DNA of 64,000 nt from Nematostella vectensis. Its lineage: Eukaryota; Cnidaria; Anthozoa; Actiniaria; Edwardsiidae. The first letter of the stretch is position 1. Each line of letters opens with the position of its first letter. Below, piece by piece: positions 10,501-20,518 of this stretch. The notes below the pieces were generated by a model. It saw only the letters and a program-made list of their open reading frames with translations, ran no database searches and was not told the DNA's origin. The DNA is taken from the NCBI RefSeq assembly GCF_932526225.1, contig NC_064040.1:5925181-5989180 (forward strand). The letters are read 5' to 3'. The position numbers were made by a program, and so were the translations under genes.

Positions 10501-13500
10501 CGATCACATGGTTTTCATGAATAACTCGGTGGTCTCCAGAAGTGAGCCTGAGTTTTCCAGGGATACATCGATTGTCTCCAGGGATGAATCTGGGATTTCC
10601 AGGAACTGTTCTGTGGTTTCTAACTACAAACCTGAGGTTTCCAGGTTAGTGTGACCAGGGAAAGGTGAACTTATTGCCAAAATATGGTGCGTAGAGTTTA
10701 ACACACAATCCTCGTTAATTGCAGGCATGATACAGTTGACGAATCAGTGTCCAGTGATGCACCAGCATTAGTTGATGGCAAGCAGACATTGAGCGAGTCT
10801 ACCTTCCATGACGATGGTACAACCGATGTGAACCCATTCAGTGATCACGTGGTCCGCGAGCTGCTGTCCACCCTCCCCTCCCACGTTTCTTCGTACGAGG
10901 GTTACTGTGACCTGGGTGATGAGGAAGTGCCGAGGATCGCGCCCCGTCTTGCTGTAGGACTTGGTATGTCTGATACGTATGTCTGATACCGCACTGAATC
11001 ACTGATTGGTACTGGTGGTATGGTAAAGGAAAGAAAATGCATGGGATAACCCCCGGCTTTGTGTATTGCAGGTGATAATGACCTTTACCGTGTAGAAGAG
11101 GCCATCGGGTCGGGAGCGTTCGCCAAGGTGTACCGCGCAGTGAAGCTTTCCCCTGACTTCACCTACACAGGATTTGAGGCCGAGGAAGAGATCGTCGCGC
11201 TCAAGGTTATACCTCACCCTTTACCCTGTATCGTGTTATCTCCTGACTTAGCTAAGACCTTGAGGCCGAGGAAGAGATCGTCTCATTGGTTATACCCCTC
11301 CCTTTCCAACATACATAAGAACTGCACATTTTTTATTTTAATTTTTCATGGTGCAATCGGTATCGAGTATCGGGAGTTTATATTCCACGTTGGCCTGTCG
11401 TGGACTACAGGGGCTAAAGACTCAAGACATGTCATCAGAGAAATAAATCAACACAAGGTTGAGATGGTATCTTAACGCCTCTGTGGAAACAGAGACTAGA
11501 TATGCTGACGTATCGAGCACCTCGTCGAGGCAAAAAAGGGGGGGGGGGGTCGAGTAATATCGTATTTTTTTTTTATATAATTGTTGAAGGTAAATTTGTC
11601 TTTTTTTTCCAAACAACGGCCATACCATTTCAAGCTTGTATTAATTTATTTTCCCTGATTCCACCACGCCTACAGCACACAGACAACAGCTATTCTACTG
11701 CTTGCCTAGGTAGTTTTTGTAGTCGTACCAAGACAGGTGATATTTGATTATTTCTGCCACAGGTCCAACAGTGTTCCTCGGATATGGAGTTCTACATCAC
11801 TCGACAGCTTCACTCAAGAATCGACCAACTTGGACTTTCCCAGAAAATGGTAAGGCTTGAAGCACAATGTGAAGTGGTGATCTAACCAAAATGTATTCCT
11901 CTCGAAAGCTATGCCAAACCTATGGATACTTTAATCTAACGTGTTTTCTGCAGCACGATGCGTTCATGAAGCCCACGGCGCTATACTCGTATGCGGGCGG
12001 CACCTCTGTGTTGGTAGACCAGTACTTGGAGCACGGCACCTTGTTGGTAAGTGGCCACAGTTGTTATCTAAGTAAATGGTTAGCACCAAACTTTAATAAA
12101 CTAAACTCGCTGCGGGACCCGATGCATGGAACCAAAGATTGAAAACACGCGAATTAGGGTAAAAGAAGAAAGGTTCAGAGGTGCGTTCAGAATACAGAGA
12201 GGGATTTTGGATGCAAATTTGACTCCTTGCCATTTCTTTATATCGGGGTACCACTGTACCAACTTAACCCCAAGATTCAAATATTGATTCAAAGTCTTGG
12301 GACAGCTTAGCCTGCTAGCGGGTCCCCGGAGATTCGGGACCGAACTTTCGGAGACCCGGCTAGCAGGCTAGGGACAGCTCGGTCACGCCCTTACCTATGG
12401 GCCTGGGCCGAGCTACTGGGGCGCCATATTGGGACATCGAGCCCGGCAGCTACCCCCATGATCGTGTTCTTTTTCTTTCTTTTATTTTTGAAGAAAGCTT
12501 CTAAATAAATAGCTTGCTTGTCGGCTCTCCGGTGGGTTAATTCAGAAATTGCTGTTGGGGTTCATGTGGCGAACAAAAAAGCTGGAGAGCTGGCTAGCAG
12601 GCTATAAAATAAAGAAATAAAAATATTACCTTTCTTATACTTGAAACCTCACTCATCTTCTCAGGACGTCGCTAATAAGTACAAGAGTAACGGTCAGCGG
12701 ATCTCCGAGGAAGTCGCGATGGCTCTAACCGTTGCCTTACTGCGCATGCTTCAAACCATGCACGCCTGTGACGTCATCCACGGAGACCTCAAGCCGGATA
12801 ACGTGCTGGTGCTGGAGAGGTGGGGATTCACTTCCTTTTGGCATTGTTTTATCCTCTCCCTGTGTTGTAGAGTAGTTTCAGTATCACTTAAACACAGAGT
12901 GGTACGGTACATTACCATTACATTACCGTAAATGCCTGTTTTAGTACCCAGCTTCCAATAAGCCTCCCTCTTTGAATGAGCGCTCCCGCCCTTGAAAATG
13001 TAATGACCCAAAGTAAGGCGTTTATTCACCGACTTTTTATCCCTTCCTTTTACCACTCTTACCAGACCTATAAGACCCCTTCCTCCGCTACCCCCCTCCC
13101 CCCCCCCCCCCCTTAAGCGAAATGCTAGATCCTCCCCTGGAAGGGGCCGGTTTCTGACAGAGCAGTTAGCAGTAATAAACATATAAATGTATCTGACTTT
13201 TTAACTAACCACCCCTAGAAATGATTTTGGGAATCGGAGTTTGATCGAAGAAAGCAGCTTCATGCTCGGTGCTTCTATCTCAAGTTTGCAATGCATCTTA
13301 TTGCAATAGGGCGTTCAAGGGAGTGATGCATTTTTTGATTATTCTATCATTTTCAGTGAGAACTCAGTTGCGCTCCGGCTCATTGACTTTGGTCGCAGCA
13401 TTGACATGCGTCTGTTTCCGCCCGGTACGTCCTTCACTGCCAACTGCTACACAGAGGCTTTTCAGTGCATTGAGATGAAAACCAGAAGGCCTTGGACAAC

Positions 13501-14935
13501 ACAGGTAACCCAATTTGACACAGGTTATCGGGTCTGACACAGGTAACCCATTACGACACAGGGAACCCGCCTGAAACTGGTTAGACAGTCAGACACAGGT
13601 AACCCGGTCGGCGATTGTAACCCAGTCTGATACGGGTTACTCATAACTCATTCTGACAGAGCTGATATGCACACAGGTGACCTGGTATGACACAGGTAAC
13701 CCATTCTGACACAGAGAATCCGTCTGATACTGATAAGACAATCAAACACAGGTAACCCAGTCTGATACAGGTTACTCATAACTCTTTCTGACAGAGCTGA
13801 TATGCACAGGTGACCTGGTATGACACAGGTTTCCCGGTCTGACTCTGGTAAACTAGTCTGACAAAGGTTATTGTCTGATGCATGCAAGAGGATAAAGATA
13901 ATCTATTTAGACAGTTTGACCCATGCATGATAACACAGGTAACCCAGCGAGACAGGGCACTCCAAGCAGGGTACTGACACGCCCCTCTGTTCGCAGGTTG
14001 ACACATACGGTCTGCTTGGGGTGTTGCACTGCCTCTTCCATGGCGAGTACATGAATGTGTTCCGAAAACCAAAAACGAACCGGTGGACTCCGACCAAATC
14101 CTTTCAGCGGTAAGTAAATACTTCCCCTGCATCGCAGGGTACAATACTCAGGCTACAATACCCGACGTTACATGAACTAACACTACATCCTATTTGATCA
14201 CTTTCCTATTTCACACATATACAATACCCGACGTTACATGAACGAACGCTACATCCTATTTGATCACTTTCCTATTTCACACATATACAATACCCGACGT
14301 TACATGAACGAACGCTACATCCTATTTGATCACTTTCCTATTTCACACATATACAATAACCTGGCCAACGTTACATGAACGAACGCTATATCCTATTTGA
14401 TGATAGAAGGACACACTCTCTACCTTTTCTATGACCACTTCCATACATGCAGTCAATTCTGGCACTATGGCACAATGCACTGGTCTCAAAGAAGGCCAAA
14501 CACGCCGCCATTTTACACTCCCGCACAATGCCAAGTAACTGGAAGAATCCATTTCCATCGGTTAATTCAAGCAGGTTACTAAGATGCTTTCAAACAAATA
14601 TTGTTGATAAGGTATTAGACTTTAATCGTGGGTGGTTACTTTGTAAGTTCCTTGCAACTAAACCGTTGTATTCTCAATTGTAAACAAACAAAGGAGTGGT
14701 TAATCACATTCACTTAATGTGAAATATGGCATCTTGACTCCGTTACCCTGTTTTCAGATCATGGTCAGGATGTTGGAGCAAATTGTTCGACACCCTACTC
14801 AATATACCAAGCGTCAATCAGCAACCATCGCTCACCGATCTGCTGAGCGAGTTTGAAAGCCTCCTCCAACAGCGCAAGGACGATAACAGCTTCAGCCGAG
14901 CGATGAAACGACACGACATACTAATGAGCAGCTAA
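4528..14935 (+). CDS. BUB1: MadBub / BUB1-BUBR1 mitotic checkpoint serine/threonine kinase
   Basis: Twenty-two exons give an intact 1451-residue frame: 4528-4682, 4754-4813, 4988-5126, 5561-5757, 6406-6563, 6768-6964, 7096-7293, 7633-7953, 8026-8153, 8305-8348, 8424-9125, 9349-9433, 9586-9969, 10204-10644, 10725-10963, 11072-11205, 11763-11849, 11954-12046, 12665-12819, 13357-13504, 13997-14109, 14758-14935. Domains in order: KEN box 1 (17-19), Mad3/BUB1 TPR region (about 52-185), ABBA FAIFQD (257-262), KEN box 2 (289-291), ABBA-like FTVHID (322-327), GLEBS/BUB3-binding segment (about 380-410, EFSFEEL), ABBA FAIYDE (770-775), KARD-like PP2A-B56 motif LSPIFE (911-916), kinase (about 1155-1440). 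The kinase keeps its P-loop (1162-1169), ALK lysine 1194, HGDLKPDN (D1295, N1300) and DFG (1316-1318), so it looks active. The protein monitors kinetochore attachment and inhibits APC/C-CDC20. The weakest junction is the exon 7 donor (GTATTC). Confidence 0.93.
5745..6262 (+). repeat. Minisatellite in BUB1 intron 4, unit copies the exon 4 5' splice site
   Basis: About nine degenerate copies of a unit of roughly 50-60 bp. The first unit starts inside exon 4 (GACAACACAA) and crosses the donor GTAAGAGCTAA. Later copies read GACAACATT(A/T)GTAAGAGCTAATATATAG followed by a shared GCACTGCC(G/A)ATGAATTTGCTTGA block. Several copies keep GTAAGAG, others have lost it. Confidence 0.85.
7350..7540. mobile_element. 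Inverted-repeat element in BUB1 intron 7 (Harbinger-like MITE, tentative)
   Basis: The left part (AATTTAATCGTATGCGACTTGCC) is mirrored by the right part (GGCAGGTCGCATACGACTAAATCG in + orientation). The interior carries further GTCGTAG/CTACGAC inverted pieces. The left end GGCTGATTTAGACAGCAC preceded by TTTAA resembles Harbinger-type ends, but the right terminus is degraded and no clean target duplication was found. Confidence 0.5.
10021..10185. mobile_element. G/C-rich short dispersed element in BUB1 intron 13 (tentative)
   Basis: A segment with GGGGGCACGTGCCCCCCC, then GGGGCGTGGTTGTGCCCC and GGCCCCCCTATATTT, resembles the G-rich ends of the small DNA elements seen elsewhere in the window (17299, 22725, 28980, 42761). 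No terminal inverted repeat with flanking duplication was resolved. Confidence 0.35.
10285..10644 (+). repeat. Ser-rich tandem repeats inside BUB1 exon 14
   Basis: The second half of exon 14 (about residues 950-1069) encodes about a dozen degenerate repeats of eight to nine residues around the pattern V-S-R-(N/S)-E/D-(S/P), for example VSRSEPEVSKSNSLVSRN. At DNA level they read (T/G)TCTCCAG(A/G)A(A/G)TGA. The segment lies just after a serine block that matches vertebrate BUBR1 and before the kinase, so it looks like a lineage-specific insertion in a disordered linker. Confidence 0.75.
11152..11300 (+). repeat. Partial tandem duplication of the BUB1 exon 16 end and donor
   Basis: The end of exon 16 (GAGGCCGAGGAAGAGATCGTC, then donor GTTATACC) recurs about 86 bp downstream inside intron 16, at 11262-11282, followed by TCATTGGTTATACCCC. 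The upstream CCTGACTT of the exon is also repeated at 11242. The second copy lacks the exon-end AAG and would not code in frame. Confidence 0.85.
12308..12370. mobile_element. 63-bp palindromic MITE with 9-bp target duplication (Mutator-like)
   Basis: In BUB1 intron 18. The ends TAGCCTGCTAGCGGGT and ACCCGGCTAGCAGGCTA are inverted copies. Exact 9-bp direct repeats GGGACAGCT flank it (12299-12307 and 12371-12379). A 9-bp duplication is the signature of Mutator-like transposases. It has no coding capacity. Confidence 0.85.
12510..12604. mobile_element. 95-bp MITE, same family as 12308
   Basis: The left end is TAGCTTGCTTGTCGGCTCTCC; the right end is GGAGAGCTGGCTAGCAGGCTA, the inverted copy. The flanks CTAAATAAA and TAAAATAAA match at 7 of 9 bases, a decayed 9-bp target duplication. 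It sits 140 bp from its sibling in the same intron. Confidence 0.75.
13490..13960 (+). repeat. Minisatellite in BUB1 intron 20, unit copies the exon 20 5' splice site
   Basis: Exon 20 ends ACAACACAG followed by the donor GTAACCCA. The intron then repeats CTGACACAGGTAACCCAGT and degenerate relatives about twenty times (for example near 13538, 13584, 13697, 13748 and 13930). A larger duplicated block of about 120 bp overlies it (the ACTCATAACTC...TCTGACAGAGCTGATATGCACA segment at about 13637 and 13765). Confidence 0.88.
14155..14400 (+). repeat. 66-bp tandem repeat in BUB1 intron 21
   Basis: Nearly four copies of a 66-bp unit beginning ACAATACCCGACGTTACATGA, starting at about 14155, 14221, 14287 and 14353. 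The array begins 45 bp after the donor of exon 21 and does not include exon sequence. Confidence 0.85.
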
Positions 14936-15090
14936 AGCGAACTCGTAAAGATGATCAACATCTACAGGCGAGATATGAAACGACACGACGTACTAATGGG
15001 CAGCTAAAGCGAACTCGTGAAGAATTTCAACAGCTACAGCCGAGCAATGAAACGGCACGACATACTGATGAGCAGCTAAAGCGAGTTCGA
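14875..15090 (+). repeat. Tandem repeat spanning the BUB1 stop codon
   Basis: Three copies of a unit of about 70 bp. The first copy encodes the last residues of BUB1 (AMKRHDILMSS, stop at 14933-14935). The next two, with GATATGAAACGACACGACG and GCAATGAAACGGCACGACA, fall in the 3' UTR. Copies differ by a few substitutions. Confidence 0.88.
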
Positions 15091-15099
15091 CATTTATGC

Positions 15100-15869
15100 A
15101 ACAATAGGCACTAAAAGGCAAATCACATTAATCACCAAGCGACGTTGACATTTCAACCAAGATGAATTCCATGAAGTCTGCACGTGGAATACACGTGGAG
15201 AACTTTCTTTTATAGTGAGGCTGCCGTACCCAGTACTTCGGTTCCTCAAGTGTTCACGTGACTGACAGGGCCACCTCGAGTCACGCAATGCATTTCACGC
15301 TTGACATTGTAACGTTACCTTTTTATATATCATTTTCAACCTTGAGTCGTGTATATTACATAGTAGTTTTCTATTCTGTTTTATTTGTTTGACTAAATAC
15401 GAAAAACGAAATTTAAATGCGTTTTCAGGCTGTTTTTTTTTTTTTACAGCTATTAATAGCCTTTTGCGAATAGCGGGAATCTATTTGTTTGCCTATATTA
15501 CCTGTGGCTATTCGACCACGGGGGCCACGCTGGTTATTTGGCACAGAGTTTAGCTTCTCCGTGGGCACACGCGGGCATCAGGGAAATGCAAATGGAATAG
15601 AAAATCTGAACGCGGAAAGCCTGTGGCGAGTAAACGGGGATGGAAGGGGGCGGGGGAGTCAAAGGGCGTTGCATACGGAGAAGGCTTCATGTTGGTACCT
15701 TAAGATAAGAGGACGCGCAAGATATGGCTGCCTGTAAAAAAATAAATACAATGCTAAAAGGTCAGCTGAGGCAATTAATTAACAATTATCAATTGATTTC
15801 TTTTACTCAGGGCCACAAGTTTATCACAGATAGCGGCCTTTGTAAAATAAACACAATGTTGGCTATCAA
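15100..15869. other. Intergenic region between BUB1 and a Mutator-like element
   Basis: This stretch holds the distal 3' UTR of BUB1 and AT-rich spacer. The short open frames here (15489-15737, 15724-15927) have no recognisable domain or splice context. I see no gene. Confidence 0.5.
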
Positions 15870-15878
15870 AGCGCTCTC

Positions 15879-16533
15879 TAGTCCAGACCTGGGACTCTCT
15901 TTGCGCTCGACATTCTGGCTTGCGTAAAAGAGGGTCCAGTATTTATTGCATGCGCATGCGCGAACATGTACCAATCAGCGACTCACGGCAAAAGTTGAAA
16001 TACGAGCGCGCGCAATAACGGACGTGCAAAAGGAAGGTCGATTCCCGCTAGACTTTGTCGAGCGCAGAGCTCCGAAAATCGATCATCGCTAAGTTGAAAA
16101 GAATGTTTTGTACATGTGAAGGAATATCAGCGAACTGCTTGGGATTTGTTTTCTATAAAAACGCGATAAAATGTGATTGAAAATCAAATTCAAAAAAGCG
16201 CGCTCGTCTGAAATGACGCTATTGCCTAAAGAGCGCGCGTAAGAAATAACGAAAACGGAAAAGCTCTTTGATTGATATATTTTCCAGACTCTAATTATCA
16301 TCTGTACTGTTCTCAGAAAAGATTGACAATCAAGTATTTACCCACGACCAAAATCAGCGTATTATTTTTGAAATAAACCCTCGCTCGTCCCTTTCGCAGC
16401 CATCTTGAACTAAGCTACCAGGCCACACCGCATATATGCGGTTTATTTTCGCGCATGCACATGCAATAAATACTGGACCCTCTTTCACGCGAGCCAGAAT
16501 GTCGAACGCAAAGAGAGTCCCAGGTCTGGACTA
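15879..16533. mobile_element. 655-bp non-autonomous Mutator-like element with ~85-bp inverted repeats
   Basis: The terminal inverted repeats begin TAGTCCAGACCTGGGACTCT and run about 85 bp with few mismatches. Exact 9-bp direct repeats AGCGCTCTC flank the element (15870-15878 and 16534-16542). The interior has no transposase. It ends 216 bp before the start codon of the G-patch gene, so it lies in that gene's promoter region. Confidence 0.88.
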
Positions 16534-16749
16534 AGCGCTCTCGTGCACGTGATCATGTGACGTTTGGTCAGGTGATATAAGCCAACATACTAAGTGAATG
16601 CTAACCAGCATCGAGAAATGGTCGGACCTGAGCCAAGCAATGCTGCGCGATACCGGCAACGCACGAGTCTCCTTTAGAAAGTCCAAATTCTCACATGCAG
16701 AACGTCTATTTGCATATGCTGAGCGCGCAGCCCATTAAGCACAAACAAA

Positions 16750-19409
16750 ATGGATGACAGAGATAAAGACCTGAATTTGCTGCTCTTTTTAGAGGAGCAG
16801 AGACGGCAAATAACCCAGCAAATAGAGCTTCTAACAATGAAGATCAGGTATGGACCGGCTGCTGATAATGTGAGCTATGGGTTGCATTACAAAGCCACAA
16901 AGTCGCTCATGTTTACTAACCGAATATATGAGGGATCGTCAATGCAAGCAAACTGGATTGAAAACGGGCCACAAATGCTTGCCGGTCGTATTGATGAGGG
17001 ACCGCCAATGCTTGCCGGTCGTATTGATGAGGGACCGCCATTGTTTGCTAACCGAATAAGTGAAGCTGAAATTAAATCGTTCGAACCCGAAGATGGAACA
17101 CACCAGAATACTATTCCACAGGACAGCATGGGCTTTATTCCACAGGATAATATGGGTTACCGATTACTGAAGAAAATGGGCTGGCGAGGTTATGGCACTG
17201 GTCTAGGTAATGGATGAATTGCATTTTTAGGGATTTGCGTGGGGAAGACGATCACTGCACTGTTCTAAGCAGAGAATAGATTACATTAAACACGTTGGCA
17301 GGCCCGTACCCAGGATTTTTCTTGGGGGGAGGGGGTGCGAAATCCGAAAAAGTGGACCTTATTTTGCCGGGGGGGGGGGGGGGGGGGTTCTCTGATGAAA
17401 ATCTGACCAAACCCGAAAAAACAAAATTGATTTTTTTTATGCCCTTGCGGTATCTCCACGGACGTTTATTGTCAGACTTTGGCTACATACCAGAGGGGTC
17501 TAGCTTATTCTTTATAGTTTTGTCTATAAATAGCACGTCTATTGAGAACCGAAAGATGACCTTCGGCCGTTGTGTGTGGGGGGGTCGTTCGCACCCCCTG
17601 CACCCCCCTGGGTACAGGCCTGGTTGGGGCTCAGAAAGGTTATTGATTTTGTTTGTCACCATCTCCTGTAGGGTAAACTGACTAAAGAAAACGTTGATTT
17701 TGCTGCCATAGGCTATGTAAATCTTTCACTGTGATTGGTGAACACAGTTTATGATGTCACAGTTTATGATGAAGAGAAGGTATCACTCATAGGGGGTGGG
17801 GTGAGGATAACACTGGTCTAGATGAAGAGAAGGTGTTACTCATAGGGGGTGGGGTGAGGATAACACTGGTCTAGATGAAGAGGAGGTGTTACTCGTAGGG
17901 GGTGGGTGAGAATAACACTGGTCTAGATGAAGAGGAGGTGTTACTCGTAGGGGGTGGGGTGAGGATAACACTGGTCTAGATGAAGAGAAGGTATTACTCG
18001 TAGGGGGTGGGGTGAGGATAACACTGGTCTAGATGAAGAGGAGGTGTTAATCGTAGGGGGTGGGGTGAGGATAACATTGGTCGAGGTGAAGAGGAGGTGT
18101 TACTCATAGGGGGTGGGGTGAGGACAACACTGGTCTAGATGAAGAGAAGGTATTACTCGTAGGGGGTGGGGTGAGGATAACACTGGTCTCGGTAAATGGA
18201 GATGATAGCATTCTTTTATATTCTTTGTGGAGGGGAGAAATGTTTAAGTTACTAAGGGAAGGGATGTTGCAAAATCTCGCAGATCGATCATGAAGTGAAT
18301 ATAAAAGGAAAAGACCATAGTTGGAAAGGAAAATTGATGTGAATGCCATATCAAAATGAGTTAATTTTGTGTGAACATTAAGATGCTATTTAAATATTTG
18401 TATATATTCAAAATCATACCTATGCCTTTGTAAATGTTCTAGCTGCAAGGCTTATCTATGAGATTCAATGATTATGTTGTTTTCAGGGAAAAGTTCACAG
18501 GGTTTAGCAGAACCTATAACGGCTACTGGGGTAGCCCGGCGAGAACTGGGTCTAGGAGCATCCGGGAACGCAGCACGCAAAGGGAGGAAAAGGAAGAAGA
18601 CTGGGAACGAGACCTACAAGGAGCAAGGTGGGAAAGCTAAGAAGATGAGTAAGAAAGATAAAAAAAGCAAGCAAGTTCCGGGTGAAAAGAGCAAGCAAGT
18701 CCCAGATAAAAAAAGCAAGCAAGTTCCGGGTGAAAAGAGCAAGCAAGTCCCAGATAAAAAAAGCAAGCAAGTTCCGGGTGAAAAGAGCAAGCAAGTCCCG
18801 GATAAAAAAAACAAGCAAGTTCCGGGTGAAAAGAGCAAGCAAGTCCCGGATGAGAAAAGTAAGCAGGCTTCCGGTAAAAAAAGCAAGCAAGAATCAAATA
18901 CAGCCGGACCAAAAAAGAAAAACGAATGCTACAGGAAGATTCTGAATAAGAAACGTCGCCTGCAGCGTAGACTGCGCAAATTGAACGAGAAATACTTAAT
19001 CTGTAAAACCGAGAATGGCAGTAAAGCCGCCAAGAAAGAAAAGGGAACAAGCGGCGCCGAAAATCAAAAGATCCAAGAAGTGGTTGTTATTTCCTCTAGA
19101 AAGGAGAAGATGAGTCGCGGAGACACGTCATCGGGTGCCAATTTACAAGTCAATCATCCAAGACGCAAAAAGTCCAAAAGCACACCCAAATCATCGGTGA
19201 ATCTCCGGGAAACCATCGGTAACTCATCGGCGAACCGAGGCAACAACGATGGTAAATCAAAGGGAGAAAATGGGAAAAAATCCAAAAAGTCTAGACGCAG
19301 AAGAAAAAACGACCAGCGTCACAAGATGATAGACTTTATCAAAGGCGTGACACAGCAAGTGGTGACTTCAAGCCTCAACTACCTTGACTTCCGGTCACCA
19401 GTAATTTAA
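16750..19409 (+). CDS. G-patch domain protein with lysine-rich repetitive tail
   Basis: Two exons, 16750-17206 and 18487-19409, joined in phase 1 (donor GTAATG, acceptor TTTTCAG), give 459 residues. The N-terminus (about 5-35) is polar and coiled-coil-like. Residues about 55-105 hold four degenerate ten-residue repeats around AGRIDEGPPM. The G-patch (about 135-178: MGYRLL, MGW, GTGLGK, GLAEPI, then LGLG) is split by the intron. G-patches bind and activate DEAH helicases in RNA processing. The tail is very Lys-rich, with about ten eight-residue repeats (SKQVPGEK / SKQVPDKK, 18661-18880) and several basic clusters, suggesting a nucleolar or nuclear protein. The G-patch followed by LGLG recalls GPATCH2-type proteins, but the rest does not match, so no symbol is given. 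The stop lies inside a 67-bp tandem repeat. Confidence 0.85.
17299..17622. mobile_element. 324-bp MITE with 5-bp target duplication (CAGGCCCGTACCCAGG ends)
   Basis: In the intron of the G-patch gene. It starts CAGGCCCGTACCCAGG and ends CCTGGGTACAGGCCTG, an inverted match, with direct repeats GTTGG on both sides (17294-17298, 17623-17627). The interior carries long G-runs, and its sequence recurs in inverse orientation at 42761-43034. Confidence 0.82.
17768..18192 (+). repeat. 53-bp minisatellite in the G-patch gene intron
   Basis: Eight copies of a 53-bp unit, GATGAAGAG(A/G)AGGT, then TACTCGTAGGGGGTGGGG, then ATAACACTGGTCTA. The piece CACTGGTCTAG is identical to the last 11 bases of exon 1 of this gene. 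The array may therefore have started from the exon 1 edge, with the 17299 MITE inserted later in between. Confidence 0.88.
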
Positions 19410-19760
19410 TGATGACGTTATTCGTCACGTGACCTCAAGCCTCAACTACCTTGACTTCCGGTCACCAGTAATTTAATGATGACGTTATTCGTCACATGAT
19501 CTCAAGCCTCAACTACCTTGACTTCCGGTCACCAGTAATTTAATGATGACGTTATTCGTCACGTGATCTCAAGCCTCAACTACCTTGACTTCCGGTCACC
19601 AGTTATTTAATGATGACGTTATTCGTCACGTGATCTCAAGCCTCAACTACCTTGACTTACGGTCACCAGTAATTTAATGATGACGTTAAATGTCAACTTA
19701 TTCTTCACATTACTTCTAGCCTCAATTACCTTGACTTCCGGTCACGTGATCGAGCACCAG
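19368..19760 (+). repeat. 67-bp tandem repeat spanning the stop codon of the G-patch gene
   Basis: Five to six copies of a 67-bp unit starting TCAAGCCTCAACTACCTTGA. The first copy encodes the last residues (SSLNYLDFRSPVI) and the TAA at 19407-19409; the remaining copies are 3' UTR. Later copies are more diverged. Confidence 0.9.
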
Positions 19761-20518
19761 TACTTTAATGATGACATCAATGTGAACCTGTTCACGTGAC
19801 CTTCAGCCTGATCTACCTTGACAGCCAGTATCTTATTGACGACGTCACACATGTCCACGCGAGCTTCAGCTCGAACCCTATGCTAATCACGTTGAGAAGA
19901 ATCAGGACCTAAATAATGACGTCACACGTATACAGATCACAACACGCACACTTTACTTTGAGAATTTTCTTGCTATGTGGATTTGTTGAAATGACCAAAT
20001 GTTAATAAAAAAACACTGTTATAAGAATTTGAAGAAAGTATCAATTGCGCGAAAATATTCCCGTTCAACACGATCTGGTCACCTTAAAGACAACGCTTTT
20101 ATGTGTTTGCTTTTCAGTAATTTGACGACTAGAAAGAGCATAGTGATAGGTACATTTTGTCCATTGTTATTTTTTTCTTATACCTTGGCTTTTACAATCA
20201 CAATTGTTTCTTTACGGTACGATGTCTCAACAGTAAAAGAGGCTAAGTGACAATGACATTACCATAGTTAAAGTAATACAGTGAGTCTAGTAGACAATCA
20301 AGACAGAAACGGCAGAAACCATTTATTTAATCTGAGGTTTTAGGAGTCACCCAGAGCTAAGCCCTGGAAAACCTAAAATGCAATGATACGCACACATCCT
20401 CGTATAAAACTATAGAAATCAAGTCGTCTTGTCTATAAAATGCAATAAATATATGTGAGAAGGCAGACAGATGCCTATATCCACCCTGATTTTATAACTT
20501 CCTGGTCAAGTTTTACTT

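Noticed and set aside
13218-13272. Possible extra BUB1 exon after CCACCCCTAG (residues like NDFGNRSLIEES)
   Set aside because: Its possible donors give the wrong phase for exon 20, and direct splicing of exon 19 to exon 20 gives the normal spacing between the catalytic loop and DFG.
18552-19050. Minus-strand open frames of 90-137 codons rich in Leu/Phe/Cys
   Set aside because: They are antisense shadows of the Lys-rich repeats in exon 2 of the G-patch gene.
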